A stretch of DNA of 64,000 nucleotides from an uncultured Anaerolineaceae bacterium (GTDB lineage: Bacteria > Chloroflexota > Anaerolineae > Anaerolineales > Anaerolineaceae), in contig CAKMKJ010000025.1 of NCBI GenBank assembly GCA_927443345.1, positions 61,845-125,844 on the forward strand. The letters are read 5' to 3'. Below are positions 30,165 to 41,127 of the stretch, in pieces. A program made the position numbers and the translations under genes. How positions within the stretch are numbered: position 1 is the first letter of the stretch; the number at the start of each line of letters is the position of its first letter. The notes below the pieces were generated by a model, which was given only the letters and a program-made list of their open reading frames with translations, was not told the origin of the DNA and searched no databases.

Positions 30165-31589
30165 ATGCCGAATAGACACTCATTATGCGTTCATGCACAT
30201 TTTTATCAACCCACCCGCGAAGATCCACTTACTGGAATTATCCCCGTTGAGCAGGGGGCACATCCATATGCCAACTGGAATGAACGGATTTATGAGACTT
30301 GCTACAAGCCCAATGCTGCCCTGGGCAATTTTGCAAGGATAAGTTTTAATATTGGTCCGACATTATCCAAATGGCTGCGTCAATACCATCCAAAGGTGCT
30401 CGATCAGATTGTCGCTTCAGACCGACAAAATTTAGACCATTATGGGGTCGGTAATGCCATCGCCCAACCTTTTCACCACACCATTTTACCCCTTGGAAAA
30501 AGACGTGATAAGCAAACCCAAATCCGTTGGGGAATTTATGAGTTTGAGCGCACCTTTAAGCATAAACCACAGGGAATGTGGCTGCCTGAAACAGCAGTGG
30601 ATCAAGAAACACTTGAAGTTCTGGTTGAAAACGGAATTGAATTTACGATTCTTGCGCCCTGGCAGGCTGATATCATAGAGGTGAATCAGGGTAAAGCTTA
30701 CCAGGTGATCTTGCCAGGCCACAAATCAATCAAAGTTTTTTTCTATCACAGCGGGTTAAGTGCGCGGGTCAGTTTTGATCCACAGGCCACTGTAAACGCA
30801 GATGTTTTTGCACGTAATTTTGTGAAGCCAGAATTCGCTGCTGGTGGTCAAAACCAGTGGCTGATGATCGCCACCGATGGTGAACTTTATGGTCATCATC
30901 AAATATTTCGGGATAAATTTCTCTCTTATTTATTGGATGGATCCATCTCGGCTCAGCATATTGAAACCGTTTATCCGGGGCTGCAATTGACCCAGCAAAA
31001 AGTGTTTCCAGTGGTTAAGGTTCGGGATAATACTTCATGGAGCTGCCATCACGGAGTGCAGCGGTGGAGAGGTGATTGTGCATGCACCCCTAACGGTGAA
31101 TGGAAGAAACCGCTGCGTGAGGCCTTGGAACGCATCTCGGATGAAGTGGACAAGGTCTTTATTGATTCATGCCAGGGAATTGTTGAAAATGTCTGGGAAG
31201 CCCGCGACCGTTATATCGAAGTCTTCAGCGGGGAGCGGAAATTTAGTGATTGGCTGCAAGACATAGCAGGTTCAGTGTTGCCGGATGGTAAGTTTGAACA
31301 GCTCGAAAAATTGTTTCAAGCCGAACTGGAATGCCAGCGCATGTTCACATCGTGTGGATGGTTTTTCAACGATCTTGATAGAATTGAACCACGGAATGCC
31401 GTGATTTACGGGGCGCATGCAGTTTGGCTGGTCAGGCAAGCTACCGGCTTTGATATTTCACCTGAGGCTGCTTTGTTGCTTGAAAAGAGTACAAGTTTGC
31501 AGAATCATCTCTCTGCATTGGATTTCTATAAAGACGCCATGCGCCGTTTCAAACAAACCCAACCCTTAAGTTACATCTTTGCTTGCTAA
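30165..31589 (+). CDS. glycoside hydrolase family 57 protein (DUF3536-like)
   Basis: 474 aa; SLCVHAHFYQPTREDPLTG, GMWLPETAVDQETLEVLVENGIEFTILAPWQ, IATDGELYGHHQ. Confidence 0.87.
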   Translation: MPNRHSLCVHAHFYQPTREDPLTGIIPVEQGAHPYANWNERIYETCYKPNAALGNFARISFNIGPTLSKWLRQYHPKVLDQIVASDRQNLDHYGVGNAIAQPFHHTILPLGKRRDKQTQIRWGIYEFERTFKHKPQGMWLPETAVDQETLEVLVENGIEFTILAPWQADIIEVNQGKAYQVILPGHKSIKVFFYHSGLSARVSFDPQATVNADVFARNFVKPEFAAGGQNQWLMIATDGELYGHHQIFRDKFLSYLLDGSISAQHIETVYPGLQLTQQKVFPVVKVRDNTSWSCHHGVQRWRGDCACTPNGEWKKPLREALERISDEVDKVFIDSCQGIVENVWEARDRYIEVFSGERKFSDWLQDIAGSVLPDGKFEQLEKLFQAELECQRMFTSCGWFFNDLDRIEPRNAVIYGAHAVWLVRQATGFDISPEAALLLEKSTSLQNHLSALDFYKDAMRRFKQTQPLSYIFAC

Positions 31590-34500
31590 CAACAAATCAA
31601 CTTTACAGTAAGATTTCTGATGGCGGGTTTGAATTTTCTTAAAAATATCTTTTAAGGAAATCACAGTCTCAGCGGCAGTTACCCTATTTGACTCTTGATC
31701 CGAAAACGCCTTCATGATTGGTATGATTTCCATCCACCACATCAAATCCATGAAAGATTCCTGGTGGTACCACAAAGTTTCTTCATAATAATTGACTTTA
31801 AGTGATTCACGAATATCAGGGGTAATTAACCAACCTTTGAGAATTTGTGAAAAATTCATGGTACCGCCTTCGATAAACCAATCTTGATATTTGATAGCCA
31901 ACTTTAGGAAGGCGGTCTTGTGCTCGGCAGCATCTTCTGAAATTCCTGATGTGGATAAGGCTATTTTTATCGATTGATCCAAATTCCAACTATTTATCCA
32001 ATCAATTCCATCAGAGGGCGAACTTAAGGTCGATACGTGTTTATGGAATTGACTGACCAAAACCCAGACGGTTAGCGATAACATGCGTGAATAATTTTCA
32101 TTCAGGTCAGTACTGATCTTTTTGAGGTGCGTTGACACATTTTTTGTACCGGGTACATTCAGTGATTTGGCAAGTTTGGGAATTTGGAGCAGCGTGGTTA
32201 ACATCTGCATAATCTCAGCTTGTAACTGCGATAAATCACCTTGAATATTTGAAATTTCTTTTACGTTTTCCAAATAGGCATTGACAGCATTTGCAAGATG
32301 CTGCAAATTGTCAGGTTTATCGCTGCTGCGTGATTGTTGCACACATTCTATTACACGAACCACAAGATCAGCATTTGTTCTGACGGGATCGCTTCGCTTT
32401 CCGTAAATTTGATTAAGCGCTTGTTGTAAATTGGGAATCGGGTTTTGACCGTAAATCTCATACAGTTGCCTTAAGGTCTCATCATTTAATTGATCACTAG
32501 ATTGCACCTTGGTAAAAACATGATATTCATACCCGTTCAAGTGTGTTTCAAATCCATGTTCCACGATCTGGTTAGAAAGGCGAATCTGATAACAATCGGT
32601 TGAGAGGTCATGCAGACACAAATAGCGATGGTTTTCAGTAAACAGCCCAAATGCTGCTGCGATATTTAGCGAATACTTGCCTGTGTGTCTGTCAGCGGCG
32701 TCTGTATGAGGGAAGGAATTGACGACCTTGCCATCGGTTTCTTGATAGCTGTTATTAAACAAGACAAAAACACGATGCTTTCCGTATTGATTCGTAAACG
32801 CATAAACATTTTCGTTGATGTTTCCATCTGACTGCTGAAAATCAAACAACCTGAAATGGTCAGCGCTGGCAAACAACTCGCGGTTTTGCAACAGCGGACT
32901 AATTTTGTTGAAATGTTGTTTGTCAAACTCATAAACACCGGTTTCATCTATTTTGGGTTTGCGGTATTCCATACCATATTTTTCAGTCAGCCCTTCAATT
33001 TGGCCGTGTCCAAACATGGGCAGCCCCGGCAGGGTGACCATTAGGGTGCAGACACCAAAATACTTATCGCCGCTGCCAAATTGATCAATGGCAGTGCGTT
33101 CATCAGGGTTATTCATGAAATTGACAAAGCGTTTTAAAATCTCAGGGTCAAACTCAAGCGTGTTTTTGATCAATTTGCGATAGCCGGCATTATCTTCATC
33201 GCGCAGCATGTGCATGAAAGCACTGTTGTAAACGCGGTGCATGCCGAGAGTGCGGACGAAATAACCTTCCATGAGCCAAAAGGCTTCGGCGAGCAGTAGT
33301 GTGCCTGGAACTTCTTTTTCGACCCTTTCGACCACTTCGCGCCAGAACTCTTTGGGCAAAGCCTGGTCAAAATTGTACTGTGTGATTGAATGATTTGATC
33401 GTGAGGGGATGGCGCCACCTGAACCCGGCTCTGGATACCACAATCGTTGGATATGTTTTTTTGCCAGGGTCATGGCTGCATCAAATCGGATGATCGGGAA
33501 TTTTCGGGCAATCTCAATAATGGTTTGAATGACGATTTCACGCACAGCCGGATCGATGTAATTTAATTGGGCAGTGTCATTCCAGGGCATGGCGGTGCCA
33601 TCGTTACCGTGATAGAAAAATTTGCTTACACCTGTGCGTTTATCAGTGCGACGAAACACCACAGCTGCATCAGAACGGTCATAATAATGATCTTCAATTT
33701 GAATTAGTATATTTTCATCAGAAGAGAGATCTGTTCCATTGAAGCTGTACGAAGGGAATGGACTTTCATTAACTGATAGGAACCATTCTGGATGCTGGAT
33801 CACCCATTCAGAATCAATGCCCATGTGATTGGGAACCATATCTGATGCGAGGCGGATGCCGAATTTTTCGGCTTTCTGTTTCAAAATTTCATAAGCGGCA
33901 TCGCCGCCTAATTCTTCTGCAATGCGATAAGAGTATAGCGAATAGGCAGAGGATACAGCCTCCGGGTTTCCGGTGAGTTGTTTGATTCGTGCCGAAGCTG
34001 GGCTGCGCTGCCACAAACCGATTAGCCATAATCCATTGATGCCGTGGGCTTGCAAATTCATCAATTCGTCATCGGGTATTTGTTCCAGGGTGGTGATGGA
34101 CAGGTTATATTTTTTTGAGAGTTGTTCCAGCCAGACAAAAATATTCTTGGCGATCAGAACCAAACCTGGCATCCAATCGCAGTCTAGGCTAAAAGCCTTT
34201 GCCTCACGATCAAATCCTGATGAAGAAAACGATGATGACATGGTTTTTGAGTCGTAAACCAGCACTTCTGCTGGTCCGGGACCAGTAAAACCAGGTTTTT
34301 CTTCTTCTTTTATTAGATCAAAATTGTTTAACAATTGGAAATTGAGCAAATCTCCCAGCAGAAATCCCCAATGAATACGTATGTATTCCAACTGGCCGGG
34401 AATGGAATCAGGCACTTTTTCGGAGGGTGACTTGAGCATATCCAACAAGGACTGTTTCTCTGGCCCAAAACCCGGTAATTCTGAAAACGACCATTCGATA

Positions 34501-35042
34501 TACTTCAAGACTGGATTGAACAAAGGGTGAATCAATACATCCGGTTCCCATATCAGGCTGGCAAAGGGGATCAACGCCTGGTTTTGGGTGGATACCCATA
34601 AGAGGATGAGATCAATCAGAGCATTTTCTTGATTGGAACCTGTAACACCTTGTCTGGCAAGGTATTGTTGGGTTGTTAGGCGTTCCTCATACACATCCTG
34701 GGGGGGATAATGTTTTACAAACAAGTTGAGGAGGATATCCATGTTGGATGGTGCGAAAGTAACTTGTAATGAAGAAAAAAGTCGGTTTATGATGGTGGGA
34801 TTTTCTTGCAGATAAAGGTTAAACACATGCCGGAATATTTCGTCCAACAATCCCATGCCGTGTATTTCACTGGCTTTCAATGTTTTGCCAGGATGATCGT
34901 GTAAATTGATAGTTTGATTAATATGAAAAACAAAGGAGTGCAGCGTTTTGACATCTGGCAGAAAGACTTTCCCATCTGCAGCAAAAAGGGAGGTTTGAAA
35001 CCGGTATTTTGCACGTGCCCGTTTGGTAATTGGAAATCGCAT
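31566..35042 (-). CDS. alpha-amylase family (GH13) protein, large
   Basis: 1158 aa; GIRLASDMVPNHMGID, IIRFDAAMTLAKKH, TLLLAEAFWLMEGYFVRTLGMHRVYNSAFMHML. Confidence 0.85.
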   Translation of the reverse strand: MRFPITKRARAKYRFQTSLFAADGKVFLPDVKTLHSFVFHINQTINLHDHPGKTLKASEIHGMGLLDEIFRHVFNLYLQENPTIINRLFSSLQVTFAPSNMDILLNLFVKHYPPQDVYEERLTTQQYLARQGVTGSNQENALIDLILLWVSTQNQALIPFASLIWEPDVLIHPLFNPVLKYIEWSFSELPGFGPEKQSLLDMLKSPSEKVPDSIPGQLEYIRIHWGFLLGDLLNFQLLNNFDLIKEEEKPGFTGPGPAEVLVYDSKTMSSSFSSSGFDREAKAFSLDCDWMPGLVLIAKNIFVWLEQLSKKYNLSITTLEQIPDDELMNLQAHGINGLWLIGLWQRSPASARIKQLTGNPEAVSSAYSLYSYRIAEELGGDAAYEILKQKAEKFGIRLASDMVPNHMGIDSEWVIQHPEWFLSVNESPFPSYSFNGTDLSSDENILIQIEDHYYDRSDAAVVFRRTDKRTGVSKFFYHGNDGTAMPWNDTAQLNYIDPAVREIVIQTIIEIARKFPIIRFDAAMTLAKKHIQRLWYPEPGSGGAIPSRSNHSITQYNFDQALPKEFWREVVERVEKEVPGTLLLAEAFWLMEGYFVRTLGMHRVYNSAFMHMLRDEDNAGYRKLIKNTLEFDPEILKRFVNFMNNPDERTAIDQFGSGDKYFGVCTLMVTLPGLPMFGHGQIEGLTEKYGMEYRKPKIDETGVYEFDKQHFNKISPLLQNRELFASADHFRLFDFQQSDGNINENVYAFTNQYGKHRVFVLFNNSYQETDGKVVNSFPHTDAADRHTGKYSLNIAAAFGLFTENHRYLCLHDLSTDCYQIRLSNQIVEHGFETHLNGYEYHVFTKVQSSDQLNDETLRQLYEIYGQNPIPNLQQALNQIYGKRSDPVRTNADLVVRVIECVQQSRSSDKPDNLQHLANAVNAYLENVKEISNIQGDLSQLQAEIMQMLTTLLQIPKLAKSLNVPGTKNVSTHLKKISTDLNENYSRMLSLTVWVLVSQFHKHVSTLSSPSDGIDWINSWNLDQSIKIALSTSGISEDAAEHKTAFLKLAIKYQDWFIEGGTMNFSQILKGWLITPDIRESLKVNYYEETLWYHQESFMDLMWWMEIIPIMKAFSDQESNRVTAAETVISLKDIFKKIQTRHQKSYCKVDLLLASKDVT

Positions 35043-35200
35043 TTATACTCTCCCGATTAACCCATTTTGCCAGTTTATTAATTATATCCTTTCGTGCAAA
35101 AGTGGGAATCAATTTATGACAGTAATTGCCAGAAATGAACAAAAAATTGACTTTTCGTGTAAATTGGATTTGATTTTGCAAGAATGGGGTTGAAAAGTAT

Positions 35201-36073
35201 CTAATAATTGCTCAAAAATGAAGTTAAGCAAACCATGTTTACTGGTTCATCTGTGATCTTGATGTCGTTGGTCAAGAACCCTTTTTCGATCAATCTGTAA
35301 ATTGATTTTTGAGCTTCTGGCTGTGTCCATCCAAACAATGTTTGCACCTGTTTTTCACTGGCAGCGCCGACTGACTTGAAATAGCAGGTAACCAGGTGGT
35401 CTCGTGCCTGATTCTCAGAGATGAAGCGGCTTTGTTCAAGCAGTTCAGGATGGTAGCGGTGCGTTAAATCGTAGACAAAGGCATATTTCCAGGTGCCCAC
35501 TTCGGCAATGGCGGTGGGCATCACTTTAAAATCCCGCTGAAGAATATCTAGCGCGCGATTAAATGGTGAGTTACTTTTTGGTCCGGTTAAGCGGGCTTCA
35601 CGCCTTAATGCGATGGAATCGAGTGGCCCTTTTTCAAGCAGGGCTTCAAAAATGAGTTTGACCTCAAGTGGAATCTGACCGGCATGATACTGGTCGCTAA
35701 TCTCAAGCTCGGGCTCACCAAAGTTGGGAGACAATGCATAAAAATAAGGAACAGTTTGCAGTGAAATGATGGTGTTGCGTTTGCGCAAAATGCGTCCGTA
35801 ATACCAAACGCGTTTATCCAGCATCTGGTCTTTCCATCCCCAACTGGTGTGACCCGGATCATCGTGCGCATCAGCGACTGGTCGATCGCCAGCCACGCCG
35901 CACCAAAGACTCGGCATGTTCACACCCTTAACTGGCCAGAAAAAGATAAAACCACGTTCATTGACAAAATCCACGGCTTGTTGAGGGGTTTTTAACCTTG
36001 TTGAAGCAGTCGTGCGAAAGGTTTTTTCTCGATATTGATTAAGAAGCTCAATTGAAAGCGTTGTTATCGACAC
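35201..36073 (-). CDS. AlkZ/YcaQ-related winged-helix protein
   Basis: 290 aa; TPQQAVDFVNERGFIFFWPVKGVNMPSLWCGVAGDRPVADAHDDPGHTSWGWKD. Confidence 0.6.
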   Translation of the reverse strand: MSITTLSIELLNQYREKTFRTTASTRLKTPQQAVDFVNERGFIFFWPVKGVNMPSLWCGVAGDRPVADAHDDPGHTSWGWKDQMLDKRVWYYGRILRKRNTIISLQTVPYFYALSPNFGEPELEISDQYHAGQIPLEVKLIFEALLEKGPLDSIALRREARLTGPKSNSPFNRALDILQRDFKVMPTAIAEVGTWKYAFVYDLTHRYHPELLEQSRFISENQARDHLVTCYFKSVGAASEKQVQTLFGWTQPEAQKSIYRLIEKGFLTNDIKITDEPVNMVCLTSFLSNY

Positions 36074-36114
36074 AATTAATTACCAAAATACTTTCACGTT
36101 ATTTTTTTGGGTAA

Positions 36115-37269
36115 TTATACCGTTTGTAAAATGTGTGTGATGATATTGGAGCCGCTTCCGCCAATGTTTTGAGCCATACCGATGCGAGCGCCCTCCACCT
36201 GCGAACCGACTGCTTCACCGCGCAATTGTTGAATTACTTCCACAATTTGGTACATGCCGGTGGCTCCTACGGGATGTCCGCGGGCTTTGAGACCGCCGCG
36301 GGTGGCAATGGGAATTTTCCCCGTAGGGGTGATTTCTCCATCAAGTGCTAATTGTGGGCCTTTACCGCGTTCTGCAAACCCGTTAGCTTCAAGCGAAAGG
36401 GTGGCCATGATCGAAAAGGCATCATGTAATTCAAAGAGATCAATAACCGCAGGGGTGATGCCTGCCTGTGAGTAGGCTTGCTTTGATGACTCGTATGCTG
36501 CCTTGAGCCATAGCGGATCTTTGCGATGGTCAATAGCAATGGTGTCAGTAGCAGCAGCAGACCCGATCACGCGGATTAATCGCCTGCCAGCGGATTTAAC
36601 CAGCTCAAGCGGAACAACCACGACCGCTGCAGCGCCGTCGCCTATAGCAGAGGCATCCATCAAATTAATGGGGTCAGCAATCATGCCAGCTTTAAGATAT
36701 TTTTCAATACTGGTGGGCTCATTAAATCGTGCATAAGGGTTATGCACGGCATTTGCATGCGCATTGACAGCAAAAGGTGCAAAAGCTTCTTTTTCCCAGC
36801 CGAATTCATGCATGTAGCGGCGCATGATTAAGGCATTCAGCGCTACAAACGATAAACCCTGGTCCGCTTCCCAATCGGCGTCTGCGGCAGTGGCCAGTTG
36901 CGCAGTGATTTCGTCACCGGGGCTGTCTGTCATTTTTTCAACACCGATGGCCAAAGCGGTTTGCACTTGACCAGAGGCAACTGCCATGACAGCGGTACGA
37001 AAACTGGCTGCACCTGAACTACAGGCGGCTTCCAGGCGTATGGCTTCTGCGTGGCGCATGCCGATCCAGTCAGCGATGTAAGCACCTAGATGCTGCTGAT
37101 GGTTGGCAGAACCAGACATCATGTTGCCTACATAGACTGCATCCACGGTTTGCAAACCTGAATCCAACAGGGCAGAAAGGCCAGCATCCCCGGCTAACTC
37201 GCGTAGGGATTTTTCCCAATTCTCTTCTACTTTAACTTGCCCGATTCCAATGACCGCGACTTCTCGCAT
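36115..37269 (-). CDS. thiolase-domain (SCP2-type) acyltransferase
   Basis: 384 aa; LEAACSSGAASFRTAVMAVASGQVQTALAIGVEKMTD, GGLKARGHPVGATGMYQIVEV. Confidence 0.87.
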   Translation of the reverse strand: MREVAVIGIGQVKVEENWEKSLRELAGDAGLSALLDSGLQTVDAVYVGNMMSGSANHQQHLGAYIADWIGMRHAEAIRLEAACSSGAASFRTAVMAVASGQVQTALAIGVEKMTDSPGDEITAQLATAADADWEADQGLSFVALNALIMRRYMHEFGWEKEAFAPFAVNAHANAVHNPYARFNEPTSIEKYLKAGMIADPINLMDASAIGDGAAAVVVVPLELVKSAGRRLIRVIGSAAATDTIAIDHRKDPLWLKAAYESSKQAYSQAGITPAVIDLFELHDAFSIMATLSLEANGFAERGKGPQLALDGEITPTGKIPIATRGGLKARGHPVGATGMYQIVEVIQQLRGEAVGSQVEGARIGMAQNIGGSGSNIITHILQTV

Positions 37270-37412
37270 AAGGTGTCCTTTTAATTAAGTATCTTATAGG
37301 ATTATATCGGTGAACCCTATCAGGAACTATCAAATATTGTCAGTTTGGAAGTTGTCGTCAGGGTAGCGTATAATTTGGCATATCTACCAACAAGAAAGAA
37401 CGAATCTCGTCT

Positions 37413-39098
37413 ATGCAAAAAATTGTTAGCTTTTTTGGTGTTTTATTTTTCACACTCTGCCTGTCTTCTTGTTCAACATTAAATAACGGGCAAGTGCATT
37501 CAATGGAAGTGATTTCCTCCGCTCAAACTGAGGCAACTCCGATTCTTGCTTCAGGTGATATCACTGCAACCGCAACACCTTTCCAACCAGACCCCAAACC
37601 TGAAGGCGTCTATTTTGGTTTTTCTGTTCCTCACGAATGGATCCAGGATGTTGGCACTCTAAAAGTTACTGGCGATGCGAATGCGGCCGATTTGATTCTG
37701 GATTTGCCCGGACGGCCTAATGTGTATTCGTTCGCGCAATTCAGACGAATTTACGCAGTCGGAGCGCCTTTTGATACTGTGCTAGATAATATTGCACTGA
37801 CTGAATTGCAATCGTTATGGTCCAGCGGTATACCAACTTCGACGGGATATCAACAGTTGTTTGTGACTGAGGCCACGAATACTTTTCTCACTCATTATTG
37901 GGGATTCCCATTTGATTCATCCTTCAAAGTAATGGACCCGCAGACTCTTGTTTCAGAATTGTGGTCTGTTTCTGACGCTCTGGCCATACTTCCGTTTGAA
38001 GACATTGAACCTCGGCTCAAAATTCTAAAAGTGGACGGCATCAGCCCGCTTGATCGTCCGATGGATGTTGAAAATTATGGCTTAACAATAACTTATTTTC
38101 TCTCAGGGTCACAAGATGCAGAACAACGGCTTGAACCTGAAATTGAACAGATAAAATCTCTTATACCCGCAACCAACCGCGATGAATCAAAAATGACCGT
38201 AGTGATAATGACAGGCACGACTGCATTGGCCAGAGTGACTCTTAAAAAAATTGAACTGAACGGATATGAGTATCCAGTTGAAATGATAAAAGACTGGTTT
38301 TTAAGCGCTGACCTGCGGCATGTGAGTAATGAAGTTTCGTTTATGGAAGGCTGCAAGTATGTAGATGCCTATACCCTGCAGTTTTGTTCCAAGCCGGATC
38401 AGATCGAGGTGCTTGAAAACATCGGTGTCAATGTGGTCGAATCCACAGGGAATCATATGAATGATTATGGTTGGGAACCCTTTGCCTCCACATTACAAAT
38501 GTATAAAGATCGAGGCTGGTTAAGTTTTGGCGGCGGTATCAATGCAGAAGAAGCAAAACAGCCAGCGGTTACAGAAGTCAATGGTAACAAAATTGCATTT
38601 ATTGGCTGCAATCCGGTTGGGTTTGAAACTGCCTGGGCAACCGATACCCGGGCAGGCTCTGCTAAATGCGAATATGAATGGATGAATCAGAAGATCGCTG
38701 AACTCAAAGCAGAGGGTTACGTGGTGATCACCACTTTCCAGGCTTGGGAAATTGACAGGCTTATGTATGACGAGGTTTACCGAAAGATATTTAAGGATGC
38801 TGCCAATGCCGGCGCGGATATCATCCAGGGGTCTCAAGCACATTCGCCTATGGGATTGGAATTTGTCAACAACAGCCTGATTCATTACGGATTGGGGAAT
38901 TTCCTGTTTGATCAAATGGAACCGCATAATATTCGCGAGTTCTATGATCGCCATATCATATACAATGGTAAATATATCAACACTGAACTGCTCACGGCCA
39001 CCTTAATGGATTGGTCCAGACCGGTGCCGATGACCGAGCAAGATCGTCAAGCGCTATTAGATGAGATATTTACTGCTAGTAAGATGAGGAAAAAATGA
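37413..39098 (+). CDS. CapA family lipoprotein (PGA_cap metallophosphoesterase-like)
   Basis: 561 aa; lipobox LCLSSCS; STGNHMNDYGWEPFASTL, GADIIQGSQAHSPMGLEFVNNSLIHYGLGNFLFDQ. Confidence 0.82.
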   Translation: MQKIVSFFGVLFFTLCLSSCSTLNNGQVHSMEVISSAQTEATPILASGDITATATPFQPDPKPEGVYFGFSVPHEWIQDVGTLKVTGDANAADLILDLPGRPNVYSFAQFRRIYAVGAPFDTVLDNIALTELQSLWSSGIPTSTGYQQLFVTEATNTFLTHYWGFPFDSSFKVMDPQTLVSELWSVSDALAILPFEDIEPRLKILKVDGISPLDRPMDVENYGLTITYFLSGSQDAEQRLEPEIEQIKSLIPATNRDESKMTVVIMTGTTALARVTLKKIELNGYEYPVEMIKDWFLSADLRHVSNEVSFMEGCKYVDAYTLQFCSKPDQIEVLENIGVNVVESTGNHMNDYGWEPFASTLQMYKDRGWLSFGGGINAEEAKQPAVTEVNGNKIAFIGCNPVGFETAWATDTRAGSAKCEYEWMNQKIAELKAEGYVVITTFQAWEIDRLMYDEVYRKIFKDAANAGADIIQGSQAHSPMGLEFVNNSLIHYGLGNFLFDQMEPHNIREFYDRHIIYNGKYINTELLTATLMDWSRPVPMTEQDRQALLDEIFTASKMRKK

Positions 39099-39730
39099 AG
39101 ATAATTGATGTTAGCTTAACCATCCGTGAAGGAATGGCTGTTTGGCCTGGTGAAAATCCCGTTGTTTTGAACAGGCGGACCAAGATTGAAGAAGGTGCGC
39201 ATGCCAACGTATCCTTTTTAAGTCTCGGCGCCCATACCGGCACACATGTTGATGCTCCGTTTCACTTTATTGCTGATGGCTCCAAAGTGGATGAAATGCC
39301 GCTGGAAGTGTTGATCGGACCTGCCCAGGTGGTAGAAGTGCCTGACTCTGTGAAAGTGATTAATGCTGAAGTACTTGGCGGTTTAAAGATTGCCGATGAG
39401 CCTAAACGCATCCTTTTTAAGACCAGCAACTCGCATTATTGGGATTTGGATACCGACGAATTCCAAATCGGATTTGTTGGTATTGACCTCAGTGCCTCAG
39501 AGGAATTGGTCAAACGCGGCATGATCCTTGTTGGCATTGACTATCTTTCAGCTTCACCCTATAAGATTAGCAAACCCACTCATGACGAATTATTGGGTGC
39601 TCAGATGATCATTATTGAAGGGCTTGATTTGCGGAAGGTACAAGCTGGGTTCTACACTCTCTATTGCCTGCCGCTTAAACTCCACGGTGCGGATGGTGCT
39701 CCCGCCAGAGTGATTTTGATACAGGAATAA
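39095..39730 (+). CDS. cyclase family protein (kynurenine formamidase-like)
   Basis: 211 aa; FLSLGAHTGTHVDAPFHFIADGSKVDEMPLEVLIGPAQVVEV; ATGA overlap with upstream gene. Confidence 0.88.
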   Translation: MKIIDVSLTIREGMAVWPGENPVVLNRRTKIEEGAHANVSFLSLGAHTGTHVDAPFHFIADGSKVDEMPLEVLIGPAQVVEVPDSVKVINAEVLGGLKIADEPKRILFKTSNSHYWDLDTDEFQIGFVGIDLSASEELVKRGMILVGIDYLSASPYKISKPTHDELLGAQMIIIEGLDLRKVQAGFYTLYCLPLKLHGADGAPARVILIQE

Positions 39731-39768
39731 TTTTTCGCGTTAAAAATTTTAATCCTTTATGAGGCAAA

Positions 39769-41124
39769 ATGATCGATCTTCCAGATGATGAAATTCTGCC
39801 GCTTTCGATGGAACATAATTTTTGGACCTGGTCGGCACAATCCAAGGTAAACCCCATTGCGATCAAACGCGCCAAGGGTGTCTATTTTTGGGATGTGCAA
39901 GACAAACGTTATCTTGATCTAAACTCAATGACCATGTGTGTTAATATCGGCCACGGTGATGAGCGCGTGATCAACGCCATGGTGGATCAAGTGCGTGAAC
40001 TTCCATACGCCGGGCCTGGGATGGCCACCAAACCCAGGGCCATTCTTGGCAAACTGCTGAGCGAAATCTGCCCGCCCGGTTTGACCAAATTCCTCTATAC
40101 TTTAGGCGGCGCGGATGCCAACGAGAACGCCATAAAATTAGCCAGAGCTTACACTGGCAAGCACAAGATTCTTGCCCGGTACCGCTCATATCACGGCGCG
40201 TCTTACGGCGCCATTGCGGTCACGGGCGATCCACGCAGGGTGGCCTGGGAACCCACGGTGATGCCTGGGGTTGTGCACTTTTTAGACCCTTATCGCTATC
40301 GGTCCACTTTTCACCGCACAAACCCCAATCTCAGTGAAGAGGATTTTGCACAAGATTATCTGAATCATCTGGATGAGATCATCCAGTATGAAGGACCAGA
40401 CACCATTGCTGCTGTGATGCTGGAATCGGTCACTGGTACCAATGGCATTTTTGTTCCGCCATCGAGTTACATGCAAGGCGTACGAGCGTTGTGTGACAAG
40501 TATCACATTGTGATGATCGCCGACGAAGTTATGAGCGGTTTTGGCCGCACAGGCGAGTGGTTCGCTGTGGATCATTGGAAGGTAGTACCTGACATTATGA
40601 CCATGGCGAAAGGGTTGACTTCTGCTTACGCGCCGCTGGGGGCCGTGGCGATGAAACCCGAAATCGCTGCAACCTTCAATGACCGCGTTTTTCAGGGTGG
40701 TTTGACCTATAATGCTCACCCGGTATCCATGGCGGCTGCAATTGCCAACATTCAGGTCATGCTGCAAGATCATCTTGTCGAAAAATCCAGGCAGACTGGT
40801 TTGGTGATGGCTGAGATGCTGGCTGAACTGGTTGAGAGGCATCCGTCTGTGGGTGAGGTTCGCTCTATTGGATTATTTGGCGCAATTGAGTTGGTTAAGG
40901 ACAAAGCTACACGTGAACCGACTGCGGCTTACGGCATGAGCAGCCCTGAGATGACTGCAATAAAACAGTATTTGCTTGATCATGGGGTGTATCTTTATAC
41001 GCATTGGAACATCATATTATTGATCCCTCCGCTCATAATCACTGAAGGTGAACTGGCTGAGGGATTTGATGTAATTGAAAAAGCAATAAACATCACAGAC
41101 AAAATTGCGAAGAAACAGGAGTAA
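39769..41124 (+). CDS. class III PLP-dependent aminotransferase
   Basis: 451 aa; MIADEVMSGFGRTGEWFAVDHWKVVPDIMTMAKGLTSAYAPLGAVAM. Confidence 0.9.
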   Translation: MIDLPDDEILPLSMEHNFWTWSAQSKVNPIAIKRAKGVYFWDVQDKRYLDLNSMTMCVNIGHGDERVINAMVDQVRELPYAGPGMATKPRAILGKLLSEICPPGLTKFLYTLGGADANENAIKLARAYTGKHKILARYRSYHGASYGAIAVTGDPRRVAWEPTVMPGVVHFLDPYRYRSTFHRTNPNLSEEDFAQDYLNHLDEIIQYEGPDTIAAVMLESVTGTNGIFVPPSSYMQGVRALCDKYHIVMIADEVMSGFGRTGEWFAVDHWKVVPDIMTMAKGLTSAYAPLGAVAMKPEIAATFNDRVFQGGLTYNAHPVSMAAAIANIQVMLQDHLVEKSRQTGLVMAEMLAELVERHPSVGEVRSIGLFGAIELVKDKATREPTAAYGMSSPEMTAIKQYLLDHGVYLYTHWNIILLIPPLIITEGELAEGFDVIEKAINITDKIAKKQE

Positions 41125-41127
41125 GAG

